From Candidatus Anaerobutyricum avicola (lineage in GTDB: Bacteria; Bacillota; Clostridia; Lachnospirales; Lachnospiraceae): DNA of 64,000 nucleotides. Shown in pieces: positions 33,582-43,571 of the stretch (position 1 is its first letter; every line of letters begins with the position of its first letter). The stretch covers positions 1 to 64,000 of the forward strand of contig DXGQ01000031.1 of assembly GCA_019113845.1 (NCBI GenBank). Reading direction: 5' to 3'. The notes beneath the pieces are model-generated. The model had not been told where the DNA came from and searched no databases. It was given only the letters and a program-made list of their open reading frames with translations. The translations under genes were made by a program, and so were the position numbers.

Positions 33582-35246
33582 ATGAGTAAATATGCAATTG
33601 GAGTGGATTATGGAACTCTGTCTGTGCGGGCGCTGATGGTGGATATTCACACAGGAGAAGAGGTGGCGACCAGCATCTATGAATATCCGCACGGAGTTAT
33701 GGAGGAGAGGATTCCGTCCGGGAAAAAACTGGCGCCGGGCTGGGCGCTGCAGGACCCGCAGGATTATCTGGAGGGGCTGATCATTACCGTGAGAAATGTC
33801 ATGGCACAGCAGAAAGCATTTCCGGAAGAGGTCGTTGGTATCGGTGTGGATTTCACCTCCTCCACGGTTCTTCCGGTAAAGGCAGATAAGACGCCGCTGT
33901 GTCATCTGGAGAAGTTTAAGGATGAGCCGCACGCTTACGTAAAGCTCTGGAAACATCACGGTGCGGAAAAGGAAGCGCTGCAGATTGATAAGATCGCCAA
34001 AGAAAGAGGAGAAGAATGGCTGTCTCTTTATGGCGGAAAGGTGTCCAGTGAGTGGATGATCCCTAAAGTTCTGGAGACACTGCATCATGCGCCGGAAGTG
34101 TACAGGGAAGCGGACCGCATGATGGAGGCGCTTGACTGGATCATCTGGGAGATGACGGACGAGGAGACGAGAAGCGCCTGCGGCGCCGGCTATAAGGCAT
34201 TTTATCGCCATGACACCGGCTATCCTTCCAATGATTTCTTTAAAGCGCTCGACCCTGAGATGGAACATTTCATCGAGGAGAAGATGGATGCGCCAATCAA
34301 ATCCATCGGCGAGACAGCAGGCTATCTCTGCGATTCCATGGCAAAACAGCTGGGTCTTCTGGCAGGTACACCGGTCGGCACCGGCATCATTGACGCGCAT
34401 GCTTCTCTGCCGGGATGCGGTATCGGAGAGCCGGGTGTGATGATGATCATCGTGGGAACTTCCTCCTGTCATATGATGCTCTCAGAGACGGAGGCCGGCA
34501 TTCCTGGTGTCGGCGGTCTGGTAAAAGACGGTATCATGCCGGGATATTTCGGCTATGAAGCCGGTCAGTGCTGTGTGGGCGATCATTTTGCATGGTTTGT
34601 GGATAACTGTGTGCCGGAAAGCTACGCGCAGGAGGCAAGGGAGAAAGGAATCTCCGTACATCAGCTTCTGACGGAGAAGCTCAAAGATTATAAAGCGGGA
34701 CAGAGCGGACTGCTGGCTCTCGACTGGTTTAACGGTGTGCGTTCTCCTCTTATGGACTTTAACTTAAACGGTCTGATCATGGGCATGAATCTTCTGACAA
34801 AGCCGGAGGAGATCTATCTTTCTCTGATCGAGGCGACTGCTTACGGAACCCGTATGATCATCGAGTCTTTTGAAGATGCGGGCGTTCCGGTCAATTCCAT
34901 CGTATTAAGCGGCGGTATCCCGGTGAAGAACCAGATGCTGGTGCAGGTATATGCAGACATCTGTAAAAAGGATATCCGTGTTTCCGCGACCACACAGGCC
35001 AGTGCTCTCGGCGCAGCCATCCTCGGCGCGGCAGCAGCTTCCGAGCAGGTGACTGGTTATAAAAATGCCAGCGAGATCGCGCAGAAGATCGGTCAGGTGG
35101 AAGATAAGGTGTATACGCCGAATCCGGATAACACAGAGGTATACGACAAGCTTTATGAGGAGTACAAGACTTTACATAAGTATTTTGGAACCGGAGAAAA
35201 TGATGTGATGAAACGTCTCAACAAGATTCGTGAGGAGAGAAAATAA
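33582..35246 (+). CDS. araB: Ribulokinase
   Basis: A 554-aa FGGY carbohydrate kinase. The N-terminal phosphate loop is IGVDYGTLSVRAL, typical of ribulokinase; the later IDAHASLPGCGIGEPGVM and VGTSSCHMM segments and C-terminal SGGIPVKNQMLVQVYADI complete the fold. It phosphorylates L-ribulose to L-ribulose 5-phosphate in arabinose use. Its size matches E. coli AraB and B. subtilis AraB. It follows araM by 103 bases and has GGAGAAGG upstream. araA and araD are not in the window. A terminator follows at 35306-35340. Confidence 0.92.
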   Translation: MSKYAIGVDYGTLSVRALMVDIHTGEEVATSIYEYPHGVMEERIPSGKKLAPGWALQDPQDYLEGLIITVRNVMAQQKAFPEEVVGIGVDFTSSTVLPVKADKTPLCHLEKFKDEPHAYVKLWKHHGAEKEALQIDKIAKERGEEWLSLYGGKVSSEWMIPKVLETLHHAPEVYREADRMMEALDWIIWEMTDEETRSACGAGYKAFYRHDTGYPSNDFFKALDPEMEHFIEEKMDAPIKSIGETAGYLCDSMAKQLGLLAGTPVGTGIIDAHASLPGCGIGEPGVMMIIVGTSSCHMMLSETEAGIPGVGGLVKDGIMPGYFGYEAGQCCVGDHFAWFVDNCVPESYAQEAREKGISVHQLLTEKLKDYKAGQSGLLALDWFNGVRSPLMDFNLNGLIMGMNLLTKPEEIYLSLIEATAYGTRMIIESFEDAGVPVNSIVLSGGIPVKNQMLVQVYADICKKDIRVSATTQASALGAAILGAAAASEQVTGYKNASEIAQKIGQVEDKVYTPNPDNTEVYDKLYEEYKTLHKYFGTGENDVMKRLNKIREERK

Positions 35247-35305
35247 TCTTCCGGAGATCTGTGAGTACAGCTTATGACAGTGATGAAATGCATAGAATTA
35301 TTTGA

Positions 35306-35340
35306 AGAAAGCCGCAGGATTTTGGTCCTGCGGCTTTCTT
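35306..35340. terminator. Terminator between araB and the activase gene
   Basis: AGAAAGCCGCAGGA and TCCTGCGGCTTTCT form a long stem with T-rich flanks on both strands. Confidence 0.75.
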
Positions 35341-35396
35341 CCGTCAGAGAACAGTGCTCCTGACAGGAGACTGTAACCTGACAGGGAACGGTGTTC

Positions 35397-38300
35397 CTAA
35401 GCGTCTTTCTCTTTTTTGAGCTCATCTTCCAGATTCTTCTGGGCGGTGGCGAGCATCAGTTTGATACGGTTGACCTGATTGACTTCGCTGGCGCCCGGGT
35501 CATAGTCGATAGCGACGATGTTGGACTGCGGATATTTTCTCCGGAGTTCCTTGATAACGCCTTTTCCGACTACGTGGTTCGGCAGGCAGGCAAACGGCTG
35601 CGTGCAGACGATGTTCGGCGCTCCGCCTTCGATCAGTTCGATCATCTCGCCGGTGAGGAACCAGCCCTCGCCGGTCTGGTTGCCGAGGGAGACGATCGGG
35701 GAGGCATATCTTGCCAGATCTTTGATGTGCGGCGGCGGGTCGAAGCGGTTGCTCTTCTCCAGCTCTTTCCGCAGGAAGCCCCGGTATAATTCGATGGCCT
35801 GGATACCGATATTGCAAAGCTTCGCTGCCCAGGAAGATTTGCCAAGGTACTCGGACTTAAAGTTCGCGTTATACAGGCTGTAGAACATGAAGTCCAGAAG
35901 GTCCGGCATTACAGCCTCAGCGCCCTCGGATTCCAGCAGATCGACCAGATGGTTGTTGGCGTCCGGGAGGAACTTGACCAGAATCTCGCCGACGATGCCG
36001 ACCCGTGGTTTCCGCTCGCCGGTGATCGGCAGAGTGTCGAAATCCCGGATAATCTGTCTTACATTTCTTTTGAACTCGCCATAATGCGCTTTTTCCAGAG
36101 ACTTGATACAGCGCTTCTCCCACACTTCATGCAGGTGGTTGGCGGAACCTTTGACCTTTTCGTATGGACGCACACGGTACAGCACGCGCATGAACAGGTC
36201 GCCGTAAATGACAGCCTGCAGCATACGGATCAGCAGCGGAGGCGTGATCTTGAAGCCTTCGTTTTTCTCGATGCCCTGCACGCTGATACTGATGACCGGG
36301 ATGTGTCCGTAGCCGTTTTTCGCCAGCGCCCTTCGGATAAACCCGATATAGTTTGTGGCACGGCAGCCGCCTCCTGTCTGGGAGATGATCACGGCTGTCT
36401 TATTTAAGTCATATTTGCCGGAAGTCAGCGCCGTCATGATCTGTCCCACGACGATCAGGGACGGATAGCAGGCGTCGTTATTTACATATTTCAGACCGGC
36501 GTCCACGGCCTTTTTGCCCATCTGTGGAAGGACGTCCACGTTGTATCCGCAGGTCCGGAAGACCGGCGCCAGCAGATTAAAGTGGATCGGTGACATCTGC
36601 GGAACGAGAATCGTGTAATCCTTACGCATTTCCTTTGTAAACTCCACTTTCTCAATATTGGCCGGCACGATTTTCGGCTCAATATGTCGCTTGTTCCGGA
36701 TACGGACAGCAGCAATCAGAGAGCGGATACGGATGCGGGCCGCACCCAGGTTGTTGACCTCGTCGATCTTTAACACAGTGTAGATCCTTCCGGAGTTGGA
36801 GAGAATGTCGTTGACCGCATCGGTGGTGACGGCGTCCAGACCACATCCGAAAGAGTTCAGCTGAATGACTTCCAGCTGCTTATTTTTCTTTGCGTAGTTG
36901 GCAGCTCCGTACAGGCGGGAGTGATACATCCACTGGTCGGAGACGATGAGCGGCCGCTCCACATGACCCAGGTGGCAGATGGAATCCTCGCTCAGTACGG
37001 CGATGCCGTAAGAATTGATGAGCTCTGGAATACCGTGGTTAATCTCCGGATCAATATGATACGGACGTCCGCAGAGGACGATGCCCATCTTTCCGGTTTC
37101 TGCCAGGTAGGCCAGTGTCTCCTCGCCTTTCGCCTGAATGTCCAGACGAACCTGTTTTGACTCCGCGTAGGCGGCGTCTACGGCCTCGTTGATCTCTTCT
37201 TTTGTCACATCGTAATGCTGGCTCAGTTCTTCCAGGAGACGAACTTTCAAAGCGTCCGCATTGTCGAGGGCCAGGAAAGGATTCATGAATAATACGTCCG
37301 GATTCCGCAGTTCTTCCATGTTGTTTTTGATATTTTCCGCATAGGAAGTGACGATCGGGCAGTTATAATGGTTGTTGGCGTCCGGCGTCTCGTTCTGCTC
37401 ATACGGAACACAAGGGTACCAGATGGTCTTGATCCCTTTTTGTAAGAGCCACATCACATGACCGTGGGAGATTTTTGCCGGATAACACTCGGATTCACTC
37501 GGGATGGACTCAATGCCCAGCTCGTAGATCTTCCGGGAAGATTTCGGGGAGATGACCACCCGGAAGCCAAGCTTTGTGAAGAACGTATGCCAGAACGGAT
37601 AATTCTCATAGATATTGAGTACCCGCGGGATACCGATCACACCTCTTGGTGCTTCCTCTTCTTTTAAGGATTTGTATCCGAAGATCCGTTTATATTTGTA
37701 ATCGTAAAGGTTCGGCACGTGTTCATGATTGCGTTCCAGACCGAGGCCCCTCTCACAGCGGTTGCCTGAGATGAACTTCCGGCCGTTGCCAAACTCGTTG
37801 ATAGTCAGAAGACAGTGGTTGTTACAGTGCGGACAGCGGCTCATGGTCGTATCGTAGTTCAGTTTCAGAATCTCGTCCATGGAGAGCATGGTAGTCGGGC
37901 CGGTCTCGTCAGCACGCTCTCTGGCGATCAGAGCCGCGCCGAAAGCCCCCATGATACCGGCGATGTCCGGGCGTACCGCATGGCAGCCGGAGATTCTCTC
38001 AAAGGTACGGAGAACTGCGTCATTATAAAATGTGCCGCCCTGCACAACGATCTTGCTGCCCAGCTGTTTCGGATCGGTCAGCTTGATGACCTTAAGGATC
38101 GCGTTCTTGATGACAGAATAGGCAAGACCGGCGGAGATATCGCCGACACTGGCGCCTTCCTTCTGCGCCTGTTTTACTTTGGAGTTCATGAAAACCGTAC
38201 ACCGGGAGCCGAGGTCGATCGGAGATTTGGCAAAGAGAGCCACTTTGGCAAAATCTTTCACGGAATAATCCAGTGACTTGGCAAATGTCTCGATGAAGGA

Positions 38301-39641
38301 ACCACAGCCGGAGGAGCATGCTTCATTTAACATGACATTGTCCACGGCATGATTTTTGATTTTGATACATTTCATATCCTGTCCGCCGATATCGAGGATG
38401 CAGTCCACATCCGGCTCAAAAAAGGCGGCGGCGTAATAATGCGCCATGGTCTCCACTTCTCCGTGGTCTAACTGGAAGGCGGCCTTGATCAGTGCCTCTC
38501 CGTATCCGGTGGAGCAGGAGCCGGCGATCCTGGCGCCTTCCGGAAGAAGCTTCTTTAACTCGCCGATGGCGCGGATGGAAGTCTTCAGCGGGCTTCCATT
38601 GTTATTATCATAGAATCGCCATAAGAGGGAACCGTCCTCTCCGACCAGCGCCAGCTTCGTGGTAGTGGAACCGGCGTCGATACCCAGATAGCATTTTCCT
38701 CTGTAGGAAGCCAGATCTCCTTTTTTTACGTTGAAACGGTTATGTTCTTTAATAAAGGCATCGTACTCGGCCTCATCTTTAAATAAAGGCTCCAGACGTT
38801 CCACCTCGACAGCCAGATGCATCTCTGACTCAAAATAGCTGAGGAGCTCGTCAAAATCCATGGCACAGTACTGTTTTGCGTTTAAGGCAGCGCCCACAGC
38901 CGCAAATAAGTGAGAGTGCGGCGGGTCGATGATATGCTCGTCGTCCAGATGAAGCGTCCGGATAAACGCGTTCTTAAGCTCCGGCATGAAATGAAGCGGA
39001 CCCCCTAAGAAGGCAACATAGCCTTTGATCGGTTTTCCGCAGGCAAGGCCGCTGATCGTCTGGTTGACCACCGCCTGAAAGATGGAAGCCGCCAGATTTT
39101 CCTTGGTCGCCCCCTCGTTGATGAGCGGCTGGATGTCGGTCTTTGCGAATACACCGCAGCGGGCGGCGATCGGGTAAATGGTGTCGTAATCCTTCGCGTA
39201 TTCGTTAAGACCGGAGGCGTCTGTCTGCAAAAGACTGGCCATCTGGTCGATGAAAGAACCGGTTCCTCCGGCGCAGACGCCGTTCATCCTCTGTTCAATA
39301 CCGTTGGTAAAATAAATAATCTTGGCGTCCTCTCCGCCAAGTTCAATTGCCACATCTGTTTTCGGCTCGTAGTCCTGTAATGCATGCGAGACGCAGACAA
39401 CCTCCTGACAGAATGGAATATGTAAATATTCTGAGATCGCCATGCCGCCGGAGCCGGTTACCGTCGGATGGACGGTGGCATTGCCGACCTGCGCCCTGGC
39501 CTTTGTCAGAAGTTCCTGCAAGGTCTCCTTTATATTTGCGTAATGTCTCTGATAATCGGAGAAGAGAACTTTATGGCTGCTGTCGATGACAGCGACCTTT
39601 ACAGTGGTAGAGCCAATATCAATTCCTAATGAATAATCCAT
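35397..39641 (-). CDS. Giant 2-hydroxyacyl-CoA dehydratase activase-like protein
   Basis: A 1414-aa protein. Two tandem BadF/BadG/BcrA-type ASKHA ATPase domains occupy about 1-300 ([16 protein letters not shown]; cluster Cys123 in [10 protein letters not shown]) and 315-580 ([27 protein letters not shown] near 435). A DUF2229-like region follows (about 640-870, [15 protein letters not shown]), then a C-terminal part (1020-1390) resembling dehydratase subunits ([28 protein letters not shown]). It looks like a fusion of COG1924, COG3580 and COG3581. ASKHA activases inject an electron into a dehydratase using ATP and a bridged [4Fe-4S] cluster. No separate dehydratase genes are adjacent, so the substrate is unknown. 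Confidence 0.85.
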   Translation of the reverse strand: MDYSLGIDIGSTTVKVAVIDSSHKVLFSDYQRHYANIKETLQELLTKARAQVGNATVHPTVTGSGGMAISEYLHIPFCQEVVCVSHALQDYEPKTDVAIELGGEDAKIIYFTNGIEQRMNGVCAGGTGSFIDQMASLLQTDASGLNEYAKDYDTIYPIAARCGVFAKTDIQPLINEGATKENLAASIFQAVVNQTISGLACGKPIKGYVAFLGGPLHFMPELKNAFIRTLHLDDEHIIDPPHSHLFAAVGAALNAKQYCAMDFDELLSYFESEMHLAVEVERLEPLFKDEAEYDAFIKEHNRFNVKKGDLASYRGKCYLGIDAGSTTTKLALVGEDGSLLWRFYDNNNGSPLKTSIRAIGELKKLLPEGARIAGSCSTGYGEALIKAAFQLDHGEVETMAHYYAAAFFEPDVDCILDIGGQDMKCIKIKNHAVDNVMLNEACSSGCGSFIETFAKSLDYSVKDFAKVALFAKSPIDLGSRCTVFMNSKVKQAQKEGASVGDISAGLAYSVIKNAILKVIKLTDPKQLGSKIVVQGGTFYNDAVLRTFERISGCHAVRPDIAGIMGAFGAALIARERADETGPTTMLSMDEILKLNYDTTMSRCPHCNNHCLLTINEFGNGRKFISGNRCERGLGLERNHEHVPNLYDYKYKRIFGYKSLKEEEAPRGVIGIPRVLNIYENYPFWHTFFTKLGFRVVISPKSSRKIYELGIESIPSESECYPAKISHGHVMWLLQKGIKTIWYPCVPYEQNETPDANNHYNCPIVTSYAENIKNNMEELRNPDVLFMNPFLALDNADALKVRLLEELSQHYDVTKEEINEAVDAAYAESKQVRLDIQAKGEETLAYLAETGKMGIVLCGRPYHIDPEINHGIPELINSYGIAVLSEDSICHLGHVERPLIVSDQWMYHSRLYGAANYAKKNKQLEVIQLNSFGCGLDAVTTDAVNDILSNSGRIYTVLKIDEVNNLGAARIRIRSLIAAVRIRNKRHIEPKIVPANIEKVEFTKEMRKDYTILVPQMSPIHFNLLAPVFRTCGYNVDVLPQMGKKAVDAGLKYVNNDACYPSLIVVGQIMTALTSGKYDLNKTAVIISQTGGGCRATNYIGFIRRALAKNGYGHIPVISISVQGIEKNEGFKITPPLLIRMLQAVIYGDLFMRVLYRVRPYEKVKGSANHLHEVWEKRCIKSLEKAHYGEFKRNVRQIIRDFDTLPITGERKPRVGIVGEILVKFLPDANNHLVDLLESEGAEAVMPDLLDFMFYSLYNANFKSEYLGKSSWAAKLCNIGIQAIELYRGFLRKELEKSNRFDPPPHIKDLARYASPIVSLGNQTGEGWFLTGEMIELIEGGAPNIVCTQPFACLPNHVVGKGVIKELRRKYPQSNIVAIDYDPGASEVNQVNRIKLMLATAQKNLEDELKKEKDA

Positions 39642-39834
39642 TAATCCTTGTCAACTCCTTTTTACTAAATCATGTAAGCCGCGCGCCTCTCAGATCCCGC
39701 GCGGCAACTTTATCGAAAGTCCCAACTATTATAAACGAACTTTTTTTAAAATACAACAAAATTCGAAAAAAATAAGCGGTGACCAGAATCTGCCATGCAT
39801 CATACAGTAATGTAAAGAAGTTTTTGAGGGGATT

Positions 39835-40215
39835 ATGGTGAATAAAAAAATCTATCTGAGCATGTGCAATAAAAACAGCTGTCCGGGGCCGGTACACGTG
39901 GTGGAACCGGGAGATACACTCTACGGGATCGCCCGGAAACATCACACGAGGGTGCGCGTCCTTCTGGATTTAAATCCCTTTGTCGATATATATAACCTGC
40001 AGCCGGGAGATGAGATCTGTATTCCACCGGACCGTCCGTCCGACCAGGCGGGATTTCGTCCGTACGTGGTAAAACCGGAGGAGACGCTGGGAGAGATTCT
40101 GAAAAAACTTTCCATGTCCTTTGAGGAGCTGGCGCGGGTCAACAAGGTGCTGTCCGATCTGAAGCTGCGCCCGGGAACGATTCTTCTTGTGCCGACAGGA
40201 AAAAATTATTCTTGA
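39835..40215 (+). CDS. LysM-domain protein
   Basis: A 126-aa protein with two LysM domains: VHVVEPGDTLYGIARKH to LQPGDEICIP (about 20-63) and YVVKPEETLGEILKKL to LRPGTILLVP (about 76-120). LysM domains bind N-acetylglucosamine in peptidoglycan, often on spores. There is no clear signal peptide. The ribosome site GAGGGG is close to ATG 39835, so the GTG at 39838 is an alternative. It stands alone between the activase and rubrerythrin genes. Confidence 0.85.
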   Translation: MVNKKIYLSMCNKNSCPGPVHVVEPGDTLYGIARKHHTRVRVLLDLNPFVDIYNLQPGDEICIPPDRPSDQAGFRPYVVKPEETLGEILKKLSMSFEELARVNKVLSDLKLRPGTILLVPTGKNYS

Positions 40216-40239
40216 CAAGTCCGATTCCTGTGGTAATAT
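40212..40239 (+). promoter_or_regulatory. Promoter of the rubrerythrin gene
   Basis: TTGACA at 40212-40217, 16-base spacer, TAATAT at 40234-40239. The -35 overlaps the end of the LysM gene. Confidence 0.55.
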
Positions 40240-40244
40240 AACAG

Positions 40245-40265
40245 TAACGATTCTCATTATTGTTA
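40245..40265. promoter_or_regulatory. Fur/PerR-like box at the rubrerythrin promoter
   Basis: TAACGATTCTCATTATTGTTA has TAAC/GTTA ends and, read in reverse, AATAATGAGAATCGTT, which resembles Fur-family boxes. It lies just after the -10, where a repressor would block transcription. Confidence 0.45.
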
Positions 40266-40305
40266 AAGGATCGTATAACGGAAAAAACACAGGGAGGATT
40301 TAATT

Positions 40306-40971
40306 ATGGTGAAATATCGTTGTACAGTTTGCGGTTATATTTATGAGGGAGAGCTTCCGGCAGATTTCATCTGTCCATTATGTAAACAGCCGGCATCTGT
40401 TTTTGAGAAGATCGAGGAAGCGCCGGCAGAGGGTAAGAGCCGCTATGCAGGAACAAAGACAGAGAAGAACCTGATGGATGCATTTGCAGGCGAGAGCCAG
40501 GCAAGAAATAAATACACATATTTTGCAGCAGTCGCACAGAGAGAAGGTTATGAGCAGCTGGCTGATATCTTCTTACAGACAGCCCGCAACGAGCAGGAGC
40601 ATGCCCGCGTATGGTTTGAGGAGCTTGGCAATCTCGGAACAACTGCTGAGAATTTAAAAGCAGCGGCAGAAGGTGAGAACTACGAGTGGACAGATATGTA
40701 CGACCGTATGGCAAAAGAGGCAGACGAGGAAGGATTCCACGATCTTGCAGAACGTTTCCGCAAAGTAGGCGCCATCGAGAAAGCACATGAAGAGCGTTAC
40801 CTTGCTCTCCTCAACAACGTCGAGATGCAGAAAGTATTTGAGAAGTCTGAGGAGACAATGTGGGAGTGCCGTGTCTGTGGTCACCTTGTAGTTGGCAAGA
40901 AAGCTCCGGAAGTATGTCCGGTATGTAAGGCATCTCAGAGCTTCTTCGAAGTAAGAAAAGAGAATTACTAA
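40306..40971 (+). CDS. Rubrerythrin with rubredoxin domains at both ends
   Basis: A 221-aa peroxide-reducing protein. An N-terminal rubredoxin ([10 protein letters not shown] ... CPLC, about 5-28) precedes a ferritin-like diiron domain ([11 protein letters not shown] near 62; [11 protein letters not shown] near 96; [10 protein letters not shown] near 166), and a second rubredoxin-like site lies at the C-terminus (CRVCGH ... CPVC). A single N-terminal domain defines reverse rubrerythrins; having both is less common. It reduces H2O2 in anaerobes. GGGAGG precedes the ATG at 40306. Confidence 0.92.
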   Translation: MVKYRCTVCGYIYEGELPADFICPLCKQPASVFEKIEEAPAEGKSRYAGTKTEKNLMDAFAGESQARNKYTYFAAVAQREGYEQLADIFLQTARNEQEHARVWFEELGNLGTTAENLKAAAEGENYEWTDMYDRMAKEADEEGFHDLAERFRKVGAIEKAHEERYLALLNNVEMQKVFEKSEETMWECRVCGHLVVGKKAPEVCPVCKASQSFFEVRKENY

Positions 40972-41060
40972 TCAGCAGTCCGTTCTCTATTATATAAGGA
41001 AGGATTTGCTGTTGCGGTATGACCTGTTAAATACAGCAAAATAAGATACAATATATATAG

Positions 41061-41102
41061 AAGGAATCGGTATTCTTTTTGAGAAGAAACCGGTTCCTTT
41101 TT
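41061..41102 (+). terminator. Terminator after the rubrerythrin gene
   Basis: AAGGAATCGGT and ACCGGTTCCTTTTT arms with one mismatch, followed by T residues. Confidence 0.6.
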
Positions 41103-41161
41103 ATGTTGAAGCACAAAATGTAAAGAGAATGTACAGGGCAGGAAAAAACTTTTGGTTGGGT

Positions 41162-41190
41162 TTGACAAAGGATAACAGATTCTTTATAAT
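41162..41190 (+). promoter_or_regulatory. Consensus promoter for the corA gene
   Basis: TTGACA at 41162-41167, 17-base spacer, TATAAT at 41185-41190: a perfect sigma-A consensus. No M-box riboswitch is recognised in the 92-base leader. Confidence 0.75.
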
Positions 41191-41282
41191 GGTAACAACG
41201 GTTTCCATGATGTGAGGAGTTCGGACGGGCGCCTCCGGTTGCATTGCCGTAAAACAGACAAACGCTGAAAGAGGGAAATCTC

Positions 41283-42221
41283 ATGATAAGAATATTTAAG
41301 ACAGTGGAGGGGAAGCTCCAGAAGATTCCTACGGCAGAGGAAGGAAGCTGGGTTGCGATGACGAATCCGACACAGGACGAGCTGATCAGTATCTCGGAAC
41401 AGTTTCTGATCGACCTGGATGATCTGAAAGGCCCTCTCGATGAGGAAGAGCGCTCACGTATCGAAGTAGAAGAAAACTATACTCTGATCATTCTCGACAT
41501 CCCCACAACGGAAGAACGACAGGGAAAGGAATACTTTCTGACGATTCCTTTCGGTATTTATATCACAGAAGAAAATATCATCACCGTATGTCTGGTGGAT
41601 ACACCGATTCTTGCAGTATTTATGGACGGCAGGATGCGGAATTTCAAGACACAGAAGAGAACCCGTTTTCTGTATCAGATGCTTTACCGCAATGCTTCCA
41701 TGTTCCTGCAGTTTCTGCGTATCGTTGACAAAAAGAGCGAGGAAGTGGAGAAACGTCTGCATATCTCCCAGAGAAATCAGGAGCTGATGGATATGCTTGA
41801 GCTGGAGAAGAGCCTGATCTATCTTTCCACCTCTCTAAGGGGAAATGAAGTCGTGCTGGAGAAGCTGATGCGCAATACTTCTATCCCGAGATATGAGGAT
41901 GATGAAGAGCTTCTGGAGGACGTTATCATTGAGAATAAGCAGGCCATCGAGATGGCGAAGATATATAGCGATATCCTGACGGGCATGATGGATACATTTG
42001 CATCCGTAATATCGAACAATCTGAATATCGTCATGAAGATCTTGTCGGTGATCACCATCGTGCTGACGATCCCGAACATTATCACCAGCGCCTTCGGTAT
42101 GAATGTGGGAGGAATCCCGCTGTCCACCCATCCGCTGGGATTCTGGATCATCTGTGGTCTGGCGCTGGCGCTCACGCTGATCGTCGGTATCATCATTGGA
42201 AGAACCAAGAGTTTTCGTTAG
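41283..42221 (+). CDS. corA: CorA-family magnesium/divalent cation transporter
   Basis: A 312-aa membrane protein with a large N-terminal cytoplasmic domain, a long helix (about 130-240) and two C-terminal transmembrane helices. The signature GMN lies in SAFGMNVGGIP near residue 276. CorA proteins are pentameric Mg2+ channels, some carrying Co2+, Ni2+ or Zn2+. GAGGGAAATCTC precedes the ATG. The rhomboid-like gene follows after 24 bases, so both are likely cotranscribed. A terminator follows that gene. Confidence 0.9.
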   Translation: MIRIFKTVEGKLQKIPTAEEGSWVAMTNPTQDELISISEQFLIDLDDLKGPLDEEERSRIEVEENYTLIILDIPTTEERQGKEYFLTIPFGIYITEENIITVCLVDTPILAVFMDGRMRNFKTQKRTRFLYQMLYRNASMFLQFLRIVDKKSEEVEKRLHISQRNQELMDMLELEKSLIYLSTSLRGNEVVLEKLMRNTSIPRYEDDEELLEDVIIENKQAIEMAKIYSDILTGMMDTFASVISNNLNIVMKILSVITIVLTIPNIITSAFGMNVGGIPLSTHPLGFWIICGLALALTLIVGIIIGRTKSFR

Positions 42222-42245
42222 AGAAAAATAGAGGAGGAATTGATA

Positions 42246-43061
42246 TTGAACTGGTTATACCGGCTGGAACGGAAGTTTGGAAAATATGCCATCGCCAATC
42301 TGCCATTATATATTGTCGTGCTGTATGCCATCGGTGCGGCTTTTGACATACTGTCGCAGGGCACGGCGTACTATGAGTACCTGAGCCTGAATCCGTATCT
42401 CGTTCTGCATGGACAGATCTGGAGGATCGTCACATTTCTGGCGGCGGCGCCGAACACAAATATCTTTTTTCTTGTGTTTGTCCTGTTGTTTTATTATTCG
42501 ATCGGACAGTCGCTGTCACAGGTCTGGGGCGCTTTCAAGTTTAACATGTATGTTCTTGTGGGTGTGCTTGGGACGATCGCGGCGGCCTTTCTTGCGTACT
42601 TTGTGACCCGCAGTCCATTTATCTTCATGGACACGTATTACGTGAACCTGTCCATGTTTCTCGCCTATGCGGCGATTTTCCCGGAGATGCGGGTGTATCT
42701 GTACGGGATCATACCGATCAAGGTAAAATGGCTGGCAATCCTGGATGTAGTTGTGCTGGCAGGTTCCTTTATTCAGGGAGGAATCAGTGTCAGGATCGCG
42801 ATTGTAGTCGGACTTTTGAATTTTATCTTATTTTATTTCTCCACGAGAAACTACCGCAGAGTATCGCCGAAGGAGATGCACAGGAAGATTAAGTTCAGGC
42901 GGCAGATGTCGCAGAATACAGATGGAGCGAGACATCGTTGTGCGGTCTGTCACCGGACAGAGCTGGATGATCCGAATCTGGAATTTCGGTATTGTTCCAA
43001 ATGTAACGGCAATTATGAGTACTGTAATGAACATCTTTTTACGCATACGCATGTAAAGTGA
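42246..43061 (+). CDS. Rhomboid-fold membrane protein with a C-terminal zinc-finger-like tail
   Basis: A 271-aa membrane protein with about six hydrophobic segments resembling rhomboids: an N-terminal loop with a WR motif (HGQIWRIVTFL), then VNLSMFLAYAAIFPEMRV and PIKVKWLAILD. The catalytic GxSG motif reads NLSM and the His-containing TM6 motif is absent (RIAIVVGLLNF), so protease activity is doubtful. A C-terminal tail has CAVCH, CSKC and CNEH, suggesting a zinc finger. The TTG at 42246 follows GAGGAGG by nine bases; TTG 42240 is too close. It is probably cotranscribed with corA. Confidence 0.65.
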   Translation: MNWLYRLERKFGKYAIANLPLYIVVLYAIGAAFDILSQGTAYYEYLSLNPYLVLHGQIWRIVTFLAAAPNTNIFFLVFVLLFYYSIGQSLSQVWGAFKFNMYVLVGVLGTIAAAFLAYFVTRSPFIFMDTYYVNLSMFLAYAAIFPEMRVYLYGIIPIKVKWLAILDVVVLAGSFIQGGISVRIAIVVGLLNFILFYFSTRNYRRVSPKEMHRKIKFRRQMSQNTDGARHRCAVCHRTELDDPNLEFRYCSKCNGNYEYCNEHLFTHTHVK

Positions 43062-43090
43062 AAATGAGCAGCGGATGCCTGCGTTGATGA

Positions 43091-43127
43091 TTCAGCCTGG
43101 AAGAAACAAAAACCGGGCTGAATTTTT
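43091..43127 (+). terminator. Terminator after the rhomboid-like gene
   Basis: TTCAGCCTGG at 43091-43100 pairs with CCGGGCTGAA at 43113-43122, followed by TTTTT. Confidence 0.75.
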
Positions 43128-43253
43128 CTCATTTCACAGAGGTTTCTTTTGTGATCTCAGAAAATTTCTGAAAAAGACCGGCAGAGATAACCTGTCGCCG
43201 GGACGATGTATGCGGGATACGTGTCTGAGAAGAAGAAAGAAGGGAAGATATCC

Positions 43254-43571
43254 GTGATTATTTCAGAAAATATCATGATCGGTGAGAGCATTGCTTACCG
43301 GGCGGACAGCATCGTAAAGTCACTTCGGGAAAAGAAGCCTTTCGGATACCCGGTCTGGTACGGGATCACCACTGCACAGGAAGACGAGAATCTGTTTTAT
43401 ATTCTGAGCGGTCTGGAAATCAGACACGAGTTTTATCTGAACAGCGATATAAAGCTTCTGGGACTGGCAGGCTCGAGAGAAGAGGCGGGAGAGATCGTGT
43501 TAAATCTTGTGCAGGAGGGGTATAATAAGGGTGAACTTTTTAATATGAAGCAGTATCTGCAGACAAGGTAA
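43254..43571 (+). CDS. Unrecognised 105-aa protein coupled to the DUF2953 gene
   Basis: I do not recognise this small soluble protein. It is mixed alpha/beta, with no signal or membrane segment, and has a YPVWYGITT stretch. The GTG at 43254 follows GAAGGGA; ATG 43206 lies in frame upstream without a ribosome site. Its stop codon TAA is directly adjacent to the ATG of the DUF2953 gene, with no intervening base, so the two are probably translated together. Confidence 0.5.
   Translation: MIISENIMIGESIAYRADSIVKSLREKKPFGYPVWYGITTAQEDENLFYILSGLEIRHEFYLNSDIKLLGLAGSREEAGEIVLNLVQEGYNKGELFNMKQYLQTR

Noticed and set aside
41191..41282. Possible magnesium riboswitch before corA
   Set aside because: The leader is too short for an M-box and shows only a weak hairpin.
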